Origin: JAODBJ01 sp963782465
GTDB taxonomy: Bacteria > Actinomycetota > Acidimicrobiia > IMCC26256 > PALSA-610
Direction: 5' to 3'
Length of the DNA stretch: 64,000 nt
Assembly: GCA_963782465.1 (NCBI GenBank)
Contig: CAWAJR010000003.1
Span: 868,001 to 932,000 of the forward strand
The notes below the pieces were generated by a model. The model did not search any database, had not been told where the DNA came from, and saw nothing but the letters and a program-made list of their open reading frames with translations. Both the position numbers and the translations under genes were made by a program. The stretch's first letter is position 1, and each line of letters begins with the position of its first letter. Below are positions 17,330 through 25,473 of the stretch, piece after piece.

Positions 17330-18534
17330 CCTGCCGCGGCCTTGGCCATCGCGTCGGACCACGGCGCGCGATCCGCGATGAGCCGCCGGTACTGCATGAC
17401 GTGGCGGGGACGGTTGAAGCCGAGGGCGCCGACGATGCGCTCGCCGTTCCCGAACAGGCCGACGAACTGCAGGTCTTCGATCGAGCCGTGCGCGATGTGG
17501 AGTTCGAGGTCGGCGCCGACCCGGCCGACGGTTTGGATCTTCACGTCGTACTGATCGCTCCACACGAACGGGACAGGGGCGAACGGTGTCCCGGGATCGT
17601 CTTCGAGCAGGCGATGCGCCGCGTGCACGGCTTGTTCGGTTGCGTTGGTCCAGTGTTCGAGGCGCATCATCTCGCCGTCGAACAGCGGGTTCGGCCACCG
17701 GGCGATGTCGCCGGCGGCGACGATGCCCGGTGCGGCGAGCGTGGTCTCGTCGCACACCACGCCGTTGTCGAGGGTGAGGCCGGAATCCTCCAACCATTCG
17801 GTGGCGGGCACGACGCCGATACCGACCACGAGCACGTCGGCTTCCACCGCGCTGCCGTCACCGAGGCGCACCCGTTCGACCCGCCCGTCGCCTTCGATCG
17901 CCTCGACGACGGCTCCGAGACGCAGGTCGACGCCGTGATCACGGTGCAGCTGCGCGCACGCGGCGCCGAGCACGGGGCCGAGGCCACGCACCATCGGTTG
18001 CGGCAACGCTTCGAGCACGGTCACGTCGAGGCCGCGCCGGCGGCAGGTCGCCGCGATTTCTGATCCGATGAAGCCGGCACCGATCACCACGACCCGGGGG
18101 TGGCCGTCGAGCAGTTCGCGGATCGCGAGCGCGTCGTCGAGGGTGCGCAGCGTGAACACGCCGGCCAGTTCGGGCTGCGCGGGCAACCGGCGCGGCGTCG
18201 ATCCGGTTGCGATCACGAGGCCGTCGAACGCGATCTGCTCGCCGTCGTGCAGCGTCAGCATCCGGCCCGGCGCGTCGAGCGACACGGCCCGGGCTTCCAG
18301 ACGCCAGTCGAGGTCGAGGTCGTCGACGCCCTGCTTGCGCAGCACGATCGCCTCGGGCTCGGCCTCGCCGGCGAGGAGTTCCTTCGACAGCGGCGGCCGG
18401 TCGTAGGGAAGGTGGGGTTCGTCGCCGATCGCGACGATGCGGCCGCCGAAACCCTCGCGGCGCAAGGTCTCTGCCGCCCGCAACCCCGCGAGCGACATGC
18501 CCGCAATCGCCACCGTGCCCATCGATGCCGCCAT
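17326..18534 (-). CDS. FAD-dependent ferredoxin reductase-like oxidoreductase
   Basis: A 402-residue pyridine nucleotide-disulfide family flavoprotein. The FAD loop IAGMSLAGLRAAETLRREG is at the N-terminus, the NAD loop VIGAGFIGSEIA near residue 150, and the FAD-closing GIVAAGDIARW near residue 275. The C-terminal reductase domain is present. The closest families are rhodocoxin/putidaredoxin reductases that feed electrons from NAD(P)H through ferredoxin to P450 or Rieske oxygenases. ATG 18534 is used; 18522 is an alternative. It is divergent from the acyl-CoA synthetase across a TGACG-type operator. Confidence 0.82.
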   Translation of the reverse strand: MAASMGTVAIAGMSLAGLRAAETLRREGFGGRIVAIGDEPHLPYDRPPLSKELLAGEAEPEAIVLRKQGVDDLDLDWRLEARAVSLDAPGRMLTLHDGEQIAFDGLVIATGSTPRRLPAQPELAGVFTLRTLDDALAIRELLDGHPRVVVIGAGFIGSEIAATCRRRGLDVTVLEALPQPMVRGLGPVLGAACAQLHRDHGVDLRLGAVVEAIEGDGRVERVRLGDGSAVEADVLVVGIGVVPATEWLEDSGLTLDNGVVCDETTLAAPGIVAAGDIARWPNPLFDGEMMRLEHWTNATEQAVHAAHRLLEDDPGTPFAPVPFVWSDQYDVKIQTVGRVGADLELHIAHGSIEDLQFVGLFGNGERIVGALGFNRPRHVMQYRRLIADRAPWSDAMAKAAAG

Positions 18535-18565
18535 GACCCGGCAAGCTACCGAGTCGCCGCAAAAC

Positions 18566-18579
18566 TGACGTACACGTCA
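18566..18579. promoter_or_regulatory. TGACG-N4-CGTCA operator candidate
   Basis: TGACGTACACGTCA lies in the gap between the divergent flavoprotein and acyl-CoA synthetase genes. The half-sites TGACG and CGTCA are separated by four bases. It belongs to a set of six such sites in the window, all next to acyl-CoA or steroid genes. The binding protein is unknown. Confidence 0.6.
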
Positions 18580-18616
18580 TACTGGCTCGCCCGCCCGCCG
18601 TCCGAGGAGCGACGAA

Positions 18617-20776
18617 ATGCCTGCCGCGCGATCCGAACCCGGCCCGAGCCTCGACGTGTCCGGGCGGCCGCTGCGCCTCCGCGACGTCGACCTCGACACG
18701 TTCCTGCACCCACGGACGATCGCGGTGATCGGCGCGTCGGAATCCGGGCGGAAACCGAACGGCGCGATGACCCGCAAGTTCAAGGCGTGGAGCGAGAAGC
18801 ACGGCGCGCGCATGCTGCCCGTGCACCCCGAACACCAGACGATCTTCGGCCTTGCCTGCTACCCGTCGCTGGCCGACATCCCCGCCGACATCGAGATCGA
18901 CCTCGCGATCATCCTCACCGGGAAGGCCGTCGACACCTACGAAGACGTCGTGAAGCGCCGTGCGAAGTTCGCGGTGATCTTCGCGGCGGGTTTCTCGGAG
19001 ACGGGTGCCGAAGGCACGGCGCTCGAAGCACGCCTCGACGCGCTGGTGCGCGCCAACGACGTGCGCCTCCTCGGTCCGAACACGAACCTCAATGCGTTCG
19101 AAGACTTCGACGAGACACTGACGGGCCCGTCGATCGCGCTGATCACCCAATCAGGTCACCAGGGCCGCCCCGTGTTCCAGGGCCAGGAGATCGGCATCCG
19201 CCTCTCGCACTGGGCACCGACCGGCAACGAGGTCGACCTCGAGTTCGCCGACTTCTGCAAGTACTTCGCCGAGCAACCCGAAGTCGGCGTGGTGGCGGCC
19301 TACATCGAAGGCTTCAAGGACGGCCGCACGTTGATGCTCGCGGCCGACCACGCCGCGCAGCTCGGGAAACCGATCGTGATCGTGAAGGTCGGGCGCACCA
19401 GCGAAGGCGCGTCGATGGCGCAGTCGCACACCGGTCACCTCACCGGTTCCGACGCGGTCACCTCCGCGGTCTTCCGCCAGTTCGGCGTGACCCGCGTCGA
19501 CGGCCTCGACGAACTGCTCGAAGTGTCGGCCGCGTTCGCGCGCACGAAACCGCCCCGGGGCGACGGCGTCTGCGTGTACGCGATCTCGGGCGGCACCGGC
19601 GCGCACATGGCCGACATGGCCGCGGCGGCCGGCCTGCGGCTCCCCAACCTCACGAAGGCCACGCAGAAGACCTTGCACGACGGTCTGATCCCGCCTTACC
19701 TGCGGGTGTCGAACCCGGTCGATTGCGGCGGGCCGCCGGTGATGAGCCCGGCGGGGCGCAAGATCCTCGACGCCATCGTCGCCGACCGCAACGTCGACAT
19801 CATCATCTGCCCGATCACCGGCGCGCTCGAGATGATGAGCGCACCGCTCGTACGCGACCTCATCGCGGTTTCGGAGACGACCGACAAACCGATCTTCGTC
19901 GTGTGGGGTTCGCCGGTCGGCACCGAACCCGCGTACCGCGACACGTTGCTCACATCGAACCTCCCGGTGTTCCGCACCTTCGGGAACTGCGTCACCGCCG
20001 TGCGTGCGTACCTCGACTGGCACGGTTTCCGCGCCGGCTACACGTCGCCGTTCTCGTCGGCACCGACCAAACCGCGGCCCGCGGCGAAGAAGGCGCGCGC
20101 GCTGCTCGCCGGGCTCGCGCCCGGTGAAGCGTTGAGCGAATGGCAGAGCAAGCAGGTGTTGCACGCGTACGGCATCAAGACGTCGAGCGACGAGCTGTGC
20201 GGGTCGTCGGCGGCGGCGGTGAAAGCGGCCGGCGCCATCGGCTACCCGGTCGTGATGAAAGTGTCGTCGCCCGACATTCTCCACAAGAGCGACGCCGGGC
20301 TCGTGAAGATCGGCGTGCGCAGTGCCAAGGAAGTGCGCGTCGCGTACGACGACCTGCTCGCCCAGGCGAAGAAGGCCGACCGCAAGGCCCGCGTCGAAGG
20401 CGTGATCGTGTCGGAGATGGTGTCGGGTGGCGTCGAAACGCTCGTCGGGGTGTCGCACGACGACCTGTTCGGCCCGGTCGTCACCGTCGGCCTCGGTGGC
20501 GTGTTCGTCGAGGTCCTCGGCGACGTGGTGTCGCGCGTCCCGCCGTTCGACCACGCCGAGGCCGAGCGCATGGTGCGCGAGTTGAAGGGCTTCAAGTTGC
20601 TCGAAGGTGTGCGCGGCGCGAAGGCTTCCGACATCGACGCGCTCGCCGGCACCATCATGAAGGTGCAACGCCTCGCGATGGACCTCGCCGGCGACGTGAA
20701 AGAACTCGACGTGAACCCGTTGGTGGTGCGACCGCGCGGCGTGGTCGCCCTCGATGCCCTGGTGGTGAAGAAGTAG
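18617..20776 (+). CDS. NDP-forming acyl-CoA synthetase (fused CoA-binding and ATP-grasp)
   Basis: A 719-residue protein of the ADP-forming acetyl-CoA synthetase family. An N-terminal CoA-binding Rossmann domain (TIAVIGASESGRKPNGAM) is followed by two succinyl-CoA-ligase-like domains with the phosphohistidine segment SHTGHLTGSDAV near residue 270. A C-terminal ATP-grasp domain (GYPVVMKVSSPDILHKSDAG, then ELDVNPLVV) ends the protein. It activates a carboxylate to its CoA ester, or runs backward to make ATP. It heads an operon with a hydratase (one-base TAGTG overlap), ltp2 and a DUF35 gene. Confidence 0.85.
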   Translation: MPAARSEPGPSLDVSGRPLRLRDVDLDTFLHPRTIAVIGASESGRKPNGAMTRKFKAWSEKHGARMLPVHPEHQTIFGLACYPSLADIPADIEIDLAIILTGKAVDTYEDVVKRRAKFAVIFAAGFSETGAEGTALEARLDALVRANDVRLLGPNTNLNAFEDFDETLTGPSIALITQSGHQGRPVFQGQEIGIRLSHWAPTGNEVDLEFADFCKYFAEQPEVGVVAAYIEGFKDGRTLMLAADHAAQLGKPIVIVKVGRTSEGASMAQSHTGHLTGSDAVTSAVFRQFGVTRVDGLDELLEVSAAFARTKPPRGDGVCVYAISGGTGAHMADMAAAAGLRLPNLTKATQKTLHDGLIPPYLRVSNPVDCGGPPVMSPAGRKILDAIVADRNVDIIICPITGALEMMSAPLVRDLIAVSETTDKPIFVVWGSPVGTEPAYRDTLLTSNLPVFRTFGNCVTAVRAYLDWHGFRAGYTSPFSSAPTKPRPAAKKARALLAGLAPGEALSEWQSKQVLHAYGIKTSSDELCGSSAAAVKAAGAIGYPVVMKVSSPDILHKSDAGLVKIGVRSAKEVRVAYDDLLAQAKKADRKARVEGVIVSEMVSGGVETLVGVSHDDLFGPVVTVGLGGVFVEVLGDVVSRVPPFDHAEAERMVRELKGFKLLEGVRGAKASDIDALAGTIMKVQRLAMDLAGDVKELDVNPLVVRPRGVVALDALVVKK

Positions 20777-21621
20777 TGACCGAAGAAATCGACGTGGAGG
20801 CCCGCGCCGACGCCGAACTGCTCGCGCGGCTCGACGACGGCGTGCTGTGGTTGACCATCAACCGCGCCGAGTCCGGCAACGCGATCCCCTATTACGTGCG
20901 TGACCGCCTCATCCAGACGTTCCACGACGCCCACACCGATCTCGCGGTGCGCTGCATCGTGCTCACCGCCGCGGGCCGGAAGCACTTCTGTACCGGCGCC
21001 GACCTGTCCATTCGCCCCCCGGCGGCCGGCGCGCCGGTCGAAGGCGCGCCGGAACGGGTCGTCGGCACCGGTATCGACATGATGCGTCGCGGCTTCCAGA
21101 CACTGATGCAGAAGATCCAGGACTGCGAGAAGCCGGTCATCGTCGCGCTCAACGGCACCGCCGCCGGAGGCGGTTCGATGTTCGCGCTCGCCGCCGACCT
21201 GGTCATCGCCGCCGACAACGCCCGTCTCATCCAGGTGTTCGTCCGGCGCGGCCTCGTGCCCGACGGCGGCGTCGCCTACCTGCTGCCGCGCATCGTCGGG
21301 ATGCACAAGGCGAAGGAACTGATCTTCTTCGGCGACGACCTGTCGGCACCCGAGATGGAGAAACTCGGCATCGCGAACAAGGTCGTGCCGGCCGACGACC
21401 TGCTGGCCGCGACGAAGGAATGGGCCGAACGCCTCGCCCACGGGCCGACCAAGGCGATCGGTTGGTCGAAGAAGATGCTGCACGACGCGACCGAGGTCGA
21501 CCGCCGTTCGCTGCTCGAAACCGAGGCGATGCTCGTCGAGCTGAACACCGGCACCCACGACGGCATGGAAGGCATGAACTCGTTCCGGGAACGGCGCCCC
21601 ACCGAGTTCACCGGCTGGTAG
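20776..21621 (+). CDS. Enoyl-CoA hydratase/isomerase family protein
   Basis: A 281-residue crotonase starting at GTG 20776, overlapping the previous stop by one base. LTAAGRKHFCTGADLSI and NGTAAGGGSMFALAADLVIAAD form the oxyanion hole; RRGLVPDGGVAYLLPRIVG follows. It is not clearly EchA20 by sequence. From its place between an acyl-CoA synthetase and ltp2, it likely hydrates an enoyl-CoA made during side-chain or ring degradation. Substrate is inference. Confidence 0.82.
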   Translation: MTEEIDVEARADAELLARLDDGVLWLTINRAESGNAIPYYVRDRLIQTFHDAHTDLAVRCIVLTAAGRKHFCTGADLSIRPPAAGAPVEGAPERVVGTGIDMMRRGFQTLMQKIQDCEKPVIVALNGTAAGGGSMFALAADLVIAADNARLIQVFVRRGLVPDGGVAYLLPRIVGMHKAKELIFFGDDLSAPEMEKLGIANKVVPADDLLAATKEWAERLAHGPTKAIGWSKKMLHDATEVDRRSLLETEAMLVELNTGTHDGMEGMNSFRERRPTEFTGW

Positions 21622-21632
21622 GCCACCGAGCG

Positions 21633-22790
21633 ATGGCGTTCCTCACCGACAAGACCGCGGTCGCCGGCATCGGGCAGACCGCGTTCGGCAAGGGCCTCCC
21701 CGATACGGAGTTGTCGCTCGCCTGCCAGGCGATCTCGATGGCGCTCGACGACGCGGGTATCGCGCCGTCGGAAGTCGACGGCTTGTCGTCGTACACGATG
21801 GAGTTGAACCGCGAGGTCGACGTCGCGCGCAACGTCGGGCTCGGCGACATCACGTCGTTCTCGCAGATCGGCTACGGCGGCGGCGCCGGTTGCGGCGCGG
21901 TCGGCCACGCCGCGCTGGCCGTCGCGACCGGCCAGTGCAATGTGGCGGTTGCGTGGCGCGCCCGCAAGCGCGCCGCGAAGGCGAGCCGGCCCTGGGCGAA
22001 CGCCCAGGCCCGCCTCCGGGACCACATGATGTGGAGCCGGCCGTTCGGGCTGTTGCGGCCGGTCGACGAGGTCGCGATGCTCGCCCGCCGTTACATGTAC
22101 GAGTTCGGCGCGACCCGCGATCACCTGGCGAATGTCGCGATCGCCTTCCGCAAGCACGCGAACCGCAATCCGGTGGCGACGATGTACGAGAAGCCACTCA
22201 CCCGCGAGCAGTACATGAACGCCCGCTGGATCAGCGAGCCGCTCTGCCTGTTCGACAACTGCCTGGAAACCGACGGCGCGCTCGCGGTCGTGATCACGTC
22301 GGCCGAACGGGCCCGCGACTGCAGGCAACCGCCGGTGCTCGTGCACGCATTCGCCCAAGGCTTGCCCGCGCAACACCAGACGATGACCAACTACTTCAAC
22401 GACGACCCGTTACGCGGGCCCGCGTGGGCGACCGCGGCGCGGCTGTGGGCGAATGCCGACGTTTCCCCGGCCGACGTGAAGGTCGCACAGCTCTACGACG
22501 CCTTCAGCCCGCTCGTCCCGCTGTCGCTCGAGGGGTACGGCTTTTGCGAGCGCGGCGAGGGGGGTTCCTTCACCGACGGCGGCAACCTCGAATGGCCGGA
22601 CGGCCGTCTCCCCACCAACACCGCCGGCGGCGGTATGAGCGAGGCGTACGTGCACGGCTTCAACCTGATCCTCGAAGGCGTGCGGCAGGTCCGGGGCACG
22701 TCGACGAGCCAGGTCGACAACGCCGACGTGTCGCTGGTGACGAGCGGCGAAGGCGTCCCCACCAGCGCCATCCTCTTCACCAAACCGTGA
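21633..22790 (+). CDS. ltp2: Steroid side-chain aldolase, Ltp2-like
   Basis: A 385-residue thiolase-fold protein. The segments VDGLSSYTMELNREVDVARNVGLGD, YGGGAGCGAVGHAALAVATG, RWISEPLCLFDNCLETDGA and LPTNTAGGGMSEAYVHG match remembered Ltp2 (Rv3540c). Ltp2 cleaves the 17-hydroxy-20-carboxy-pregnane CoA ester by retro-aldol reaction, releasing propionyl-CoA and androstenedione, and needs a DUF35 partner. Such a partner is encoded directly downstream. ATG 21633 is 11 bases after the hydratase stop. The chsE/chsH genes normally next to ltp2 are absent from this window. Confidence 0.83.
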   Translation: MAFLTDKTAVAGIGQTAFGKGLPDTELSLACQAISMALDDAGIAPSEVDGLSSYTMELNREVDVARNVGLGDITSFSQIGYGGGAGCGAVGHAALAVATGQCNVAVAWRARKRAAKASRPWANAQARLRDHMMWSRPFGLLRPVDEVAMLARRYMYEFGATRDHLANVAIAFRKHANRNPVATMYEKPLTREQYMNARWISEPLCLFDNCLETDGALAVVITSAERARDCRQPPVLVHAFAQGLPAQHQTMTNYFNDDPLRGPAWATAARLWANADVSPADVKVAQLYDAFSPLVPLSLEGYGFCERGEGGSFTDGGNLEWPDGRLPTNTAGGGMSEAYVHGFNLILEGVRQVRGTSTSQVDNADVSLVTSGEGVPTSAILFTKP

Positions 22791-22840
22791 AGCGAACGCC
22801 CGCGACGACGGAGGAGGAGCAGTGAGCGCGCGAGACAGCA
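22790..22840 (+). repeat. 51-bp direct repeat, first copy
   Basis: This stretch is identical to 22873-22923. It includes a ribosome binding site (GGAGGAGG) and GTG AGC GCG CGA, a dead copy of the DUF35 gene start that reads only seven codons before a stop. The two copies flank a 32-base dispersed repeat. Confidence 0.8.
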
Positions 22841-22872
22841 GGTGAGTGAGCGCAGCGAGCGAACTCGCCAGC
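22841..22872 (+). repeat. Dispersed repeat, copy B
   Basis: This 32-base sequence matches the minus strand of 6231-6262 at 28 of 32 positions. It is flanked on both sides by identical 51-bp direct repeats, as if an inserted unit had duplicated its target. No coding function is visible. Confidence 0.5.
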
Positions 22873-22923
22873 AAGCGAACGCCCGCGACGACGGAGGAGG
22901 AGCAGTGAGCGCGCGAGACAGCA
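22873..22923 (+). repeat. 51-bp direct repeat, second copy
   Basis: Identical to 22790-22840. This copy provides the working ribosome binding site and start of the DUF35 gene; its last base is the A of the internal ATG at 22923. Confidence 0.8.
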
Positions 22924-23357
22924 TGACCGACCTTTTTCTGCTGCCTGATCCCGGCGAGGAGACGTCGGCCGGGTTCTGGGCCGGTTGCGAACGCGGCGAG
23001 TTGGTGGTGCAGGCGTGCGGGTCGTGCGGGAAATGGCGCCATCCACCTCGCCCGATGTGCCCACACTGCCGTTCGATCGAGGTCACCTGGGTGCCGACGT
23101 CGGGCCGGGGCCGGATCTGGTCGTACGTCGTGCCGCACCCGCCGTTGCTCCCCGCGTACTCGCAGCTCGCGCCGTACAACGTGGTCGTCGTGGAACTCGA
23201 GGAGGACCCGAAGATCCGCTTCGTCGGCAACCTGGTTGCGAGTGCGGGGGGCGAGATCAACGAAGTCGACCCGCACACGATCGAGATCGGCGAGCCGGTG
23301 GAGGTCGTCTTCCACCGCATCGACGACGTCACCCTTCCGCGCTGGCGGCGCCCGTAG
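22905..23357 (+). CDS. DUF35 zinc-ribbon/OB-fold partner of Ltp2
   Basis: A 150-residue protein (from GTG 22905) with a zinc ribbon CGSCGKWRHPPRPMCPHC and an OB-fold (GRGRIWSYVVPHPPLLPAYSQLAPYNVVVVEL, then EPVEVVFHRIDDVTLPRW). DUF35 domains bind the acyl-CoA and complete the active site of Ltp2-type aldolases. In mycobacteria the domain is fused to ChsH2; here it stands alone. GTG 22905 has GGAGGAGG five bases upstream; ATG 22923 is the alternative and gives 144 residues. The 5-prime end lies within a 51-bp duplication. Confidence 0.82.
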   Translation: MSARDSMTDLFLLPDPGEETSAGFWAGCERGELVVQACGSCGKWRHPPRPMCPHCRSIEVTWVPTSGRGRIWSYVVPHPPLLPAYSQLAPYNVVVVELEEDPKIRFVGNLVASAGGEINEVDPHTIEIGEPVEVVFHRIDDVTLPRWRRP

Positions 23358-23372
23358 CGGGCCCGGACACGT

Positions 23373-23401
23373 GTCGGCCCCGGCGTTTCACCGGGGCCGA
23401 C
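23373..23401 (+). terminator. Hairpin at operon end
   Basis: GTCGGCCCCGG and CCGGGGCCGAC form a perfect 11-bp stem around a seven-base loop, 16 bases after the DUF35 stop. There is no U-run after it, so it may be a pause or 3-prime-protecting hairpin rather than a classic intrinsic terminator. Confidence 0.55.
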
Positions 23402-23724
23402 GAGGCCCACGACCAGCGGGGGGTCCGGTCGGGGGAGTGCCACTGTCGACGGGGGGAAGACGACAGGGCAGATGTTGGAGATCGGGGTTCAGGCCGCCTT
23501 TTCCGCCTGCGCCCCACCTTCACAACGCAAAAGGTCGAGTGTTCGTTCCCACCGCAACTGGGAAGCCAGCCACGAAAGCGCTTCGCGGGTTGCGTCGGTG
23601 GTCTGCTGGCCACGCCGGGCCCATGTCGGAGTTGCGTCTCGCATCGCCGTCTCTCTTCTCTCCGTGCGGTGCTACGGTTTTCTCTCTCTCAGTATCGGCA
23701 CCGGAGTGCCGACATGTAGAGGAC

Positions 23725-23755
23725 GAACCTCCAGAGAACTAGAACCTCCAGAGAA
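23725..23755. repeat. Two 14-bp direct repeats upstream of merR
   Basis: GAACCTCCAGAGAA occurs at 23725-23738 and again at 23742-23755, a 17-base period. Direct repeats of this size in a promoter region often bind a regulator. No protein can be named. Confidence 0.45.
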
Positions 23756-23758
23756 TAC

Positions 23759-23784
23759 ACACTGAAAGTATCTGCTCTCAGTGT
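23759..23784. promoter_or_regulatory. Inverted repeat, likely operator of the merR gene
   Basis: ACACTGA and TCAGTGT are separated by 12 bases, 29 bases before the TTG start of the MerR gene. A MerR-type regulator normally binds such an inverted repeat within its own promoter. Autoregulation is inference. Confidence 0.45.
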
Positions 23785-23812
23785 AGCAGGACGAATCGGG
23801 GAAGCGAAGGCT

Positions 23813-24559
23813 TTGACGGCGGATCCCGGGTGGCGCATCGACGACCTGGCCCAGAAGGCCGGGGTCACCGTCGACACGATCCGCTATTACGCCCGTGAAC
23901 GGCTCCTCCCCCTCCCCACCCGCTCGGGGCGCCACAAGCTCTACGGCACCGAGCACCTCGACCGGCTGACCCGGATCCGTGACCTCCAGGAGCAGCGGTT
24001 CTCCCTCGCGGCGATCCGGGCCATCCTCGAAGCCGACCGGCCCGGCCTCGCCGAGCTCTTCGGCGGCGCCGGTGCCGGCTACCACCTCGACGAGCTGATC
24101 GAACGGTCAGGGGTCGACGCCGAACTGGTCGATGCGATCCGAGACGTCGGCCTGCTCCCCGACCCGGCGGAGTTCGGTCGCGAGGCCTACGACGAGAGCG
24201 ACATCGCCATGGTGCGCGCCGTCAAACAGCTCGAAGGCGTCGGCATGACGCGCGACGTCATCATCGAGCTGGCCGGCATCTACGTCGGCCAGTTCCGGGT
24301 CCTGCAGGCCCGGGTACACGCGGTCCTCGCGGGCGAGACCCGCGAGTGGGACACCGACGAGCTCCTCGCCATGCAGACCGAGCTCACCGAGCACACCCAG
24401 GAACTCATCCCCGCGATCGAACGGCTCCTCAACTACGTGCACCAGCGCACCGTGCAGCGCCTCACCCTCGACGCGATCGCGCGCGCCGAAGCCGACCATG
24501 TCGGTGTGGGCGGCGTCCCGTTCGACGACCCTCCGACCGGCGAGCAACCGTTGATCTGA
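23813..24559 (+). CDS. MerR-family transcriptional regulator
   Basis: A 248-residue protein with a MerR winged helix-turn-helix at residues 8-75 (IDDLAQKAGVTVDTIRYYARERLLPLP, then HKLYGTEHLDRLTRIRDLQEQRFSL). A second helical region includes ESDIAMVRAVKQLEGVGMTRDVIIELAGIYVG, which resembles a second MerR-like helix set. The start is TTG 23813 with only a weak ribosome site. No cysteines for metal sensing stand out. It may sense an organic ligand. Inverted and direct repeats lie directly upstream. Confidence 0.8.
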   Translation: MTADPGWRIDDLAQKAGVTVDTIRYYARERLLPLPTRSGRHKLYGTEHLDRLTRIRDLQEQRFSLAAIRAILEADRPGLAELFGGAGAGYHLDELIERSGVDAELVDAIRDVGLLPDPAEFGREAYDESDIAMVRAVKQLEGVGMTRDVIIELAGIYVGQFRVLQARVHAVLAGETREWDTDELLAMQTELTEHTQELIPAIERLLNYVHQRTVQRLTLDAIARAEADHVGVGGVPFDDPPTGEQPLI

Positions 24560-24562
24560 CGG

Positions 24563-25006
24563 TCAGCCGTTCGAGTAGACGCGCGCCGGGTCGATGAACA
24601 CCGCGGCGCGCCGTTCGGTGGCCATCACCCGGTCGTACTCCGCCCAGTCGTCGTGCGTCCCACCGGCGGCGAGGAACACGGCGCGGAGCAGGAGGCGCAC
24701 ACGGTCGGCGTCGAAGTCGGCGTGGCGGTCGTCGGGGCCGATGATGTCGACCCCGCCTTCGACCGCGACCCATTGCCAGCCGTTGCGGGCGACGGCCGTT
24801 GCCCGCGGGCGGGCACGCCAGTTCGCGAGCTTGCGCGACCGGCCCCTCGCGACGAGACCCACGACCGGGCGGCCGCTGATCGGATGGTCGATGACGCCCG
24901 CGTTGACGACGGAAGCCTGCGCGCTGCCGTCGGCCCGCGTGCTGACCACGACACACAACCCGTGATCGGCGGCGGCGGTCGTGCTGAAGTCGGTGAGGTC
25001 GGTCAC
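24563..25006 (-). CDS. Pyridoxamine 5-phosphate oxidase-fold (FMN/F420-binding) protein
   Basis: A 147-residue split-barrel protein: LCVVVSTRADGSAQASVVNAGVIDHPISGRPVVGLVARGRSRKLANWRARPRATAV is the conserved half. In actinobacteria these often bind F420 or FMN and reduce small ketones or act as heme or pyridoxine enzymes. The GTG start at 25006 has no clear ribosome site and may be leaderless. It converges with the MerR gene three bases away. Confidence 0.75.
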   Translation of the reverse strand: MTDLTDFSTTAAADHGLCVVVSTRADGSAQASVVNAGVIDHPISGRPVVGLVARGRSRKLANWRARPRATAVARNGWQWVAVEGGVDIIGPDDRHADFDADRVRLLLRAVFLAAGGTHDDWAEYDRVMATERRAAVFIDPARVYSNG

Positions 25007-25122
25007 CGGAGGAGTCTCGCAGACGCGCCGGAGCGTCGGCTCGAGCGCGCGCCGAACCGGTCGGCAGTGCGAAACCGCGCCACTGGCACGAACCTGTCGT
25101 ACCCGTACGCGAGGATGCCGCC

Positions 25123-25455
25123 ATGGCATTCGGTCAATCGGCAGGGCCGCCGGCGTCGGCGCGGCAGGTGCAGGCGTTGCTCGCACTGCTCCAGGACGCC
25201 GGTCATCGCGACTTTCGCGATGCTCGGGGGCCGATGGGTCTCACGCAGCGTCAGGCGGCGGGCAAGTTCACGCGTGACGAAGCCGACGCGCTGATCGCGC
25301 AACTGGAAGCCCACCAACACGCGGGCGACGCGCCGGGCACCGCCACGCCGCGCGCGCCGAGGCGCACCGCGATCGCGCTGAACCTCGAGCGGGTCCCCAC
25401 GGAAACGCTCGCGGCCGAGTTGCAACGCCGCGGTTGGATCGTCTGCGAACCGTGA
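25123..25455 (+). CDS. Small protein of unknown function
   Basis: A 110-residue protein starting at ATG 25123. The N-terminal helical segment (ARQVQALLALLQDAGHRDFRDARGPMGLTQRQAAGKFTRDEADALIAQLE) looks like a short DNA- or protein-binding helix bundle. The C-terminus ETLAAELQRRGWIV is conserved-looking. I do not recognise the family. It lies between divergent and convergent neighbours with no operon partner. Confidence 0.55.
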   Translation: MAFGQSAGPPASARQVQALLALLQDAGHRDFRDARGPMGLTQRQAAGKFTRDEADALIAQLEAHQHAGDAPGTATPRAPRRTAIALNLERVPTETLAAELQRRGWIVCEP

Positions 25456-25473
25456 CGGCGCGGGCCGCGACCG

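Larger units (their letters stand above)
23358..23812. other. Non-coding gap before the merR gene
   Basis: I see no gene in these 455 bases. They contain a strong hairpin right after the DUF35 stop (23373-23401), an inverted repeat with arms TCGGCAC/GTGCCGA (23695-23712), two 14-bp direct repeats (23725-23755) and a CACTGA/TCAGTG inverted repeat (23759-23784). Base composition is clearly lower in GC near 23640-23800, as expected for a promoter region. Confidence 0.55.

Noticed and set aside
20776..21621. Naming the hydratase EchA20
   Set aside because: The remembered EchA20 sequence lacks the long insert and C-terminal motifs seen here; only the general crotonase fold agrees.
24556..24566. 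CTGACGGTCAG, like the TGACG operator
   Set aside because: It has no spacer of the right length and lies between convergent stop codons with no promoter to control.
24991..25006. GGTGAGGTCGGTCACC inverted repeat at the start of the PPOX-fold gene
   Set aside because: It lies over the first codons and resembles normal coding sequence (VTDLT); no second copy was seen.
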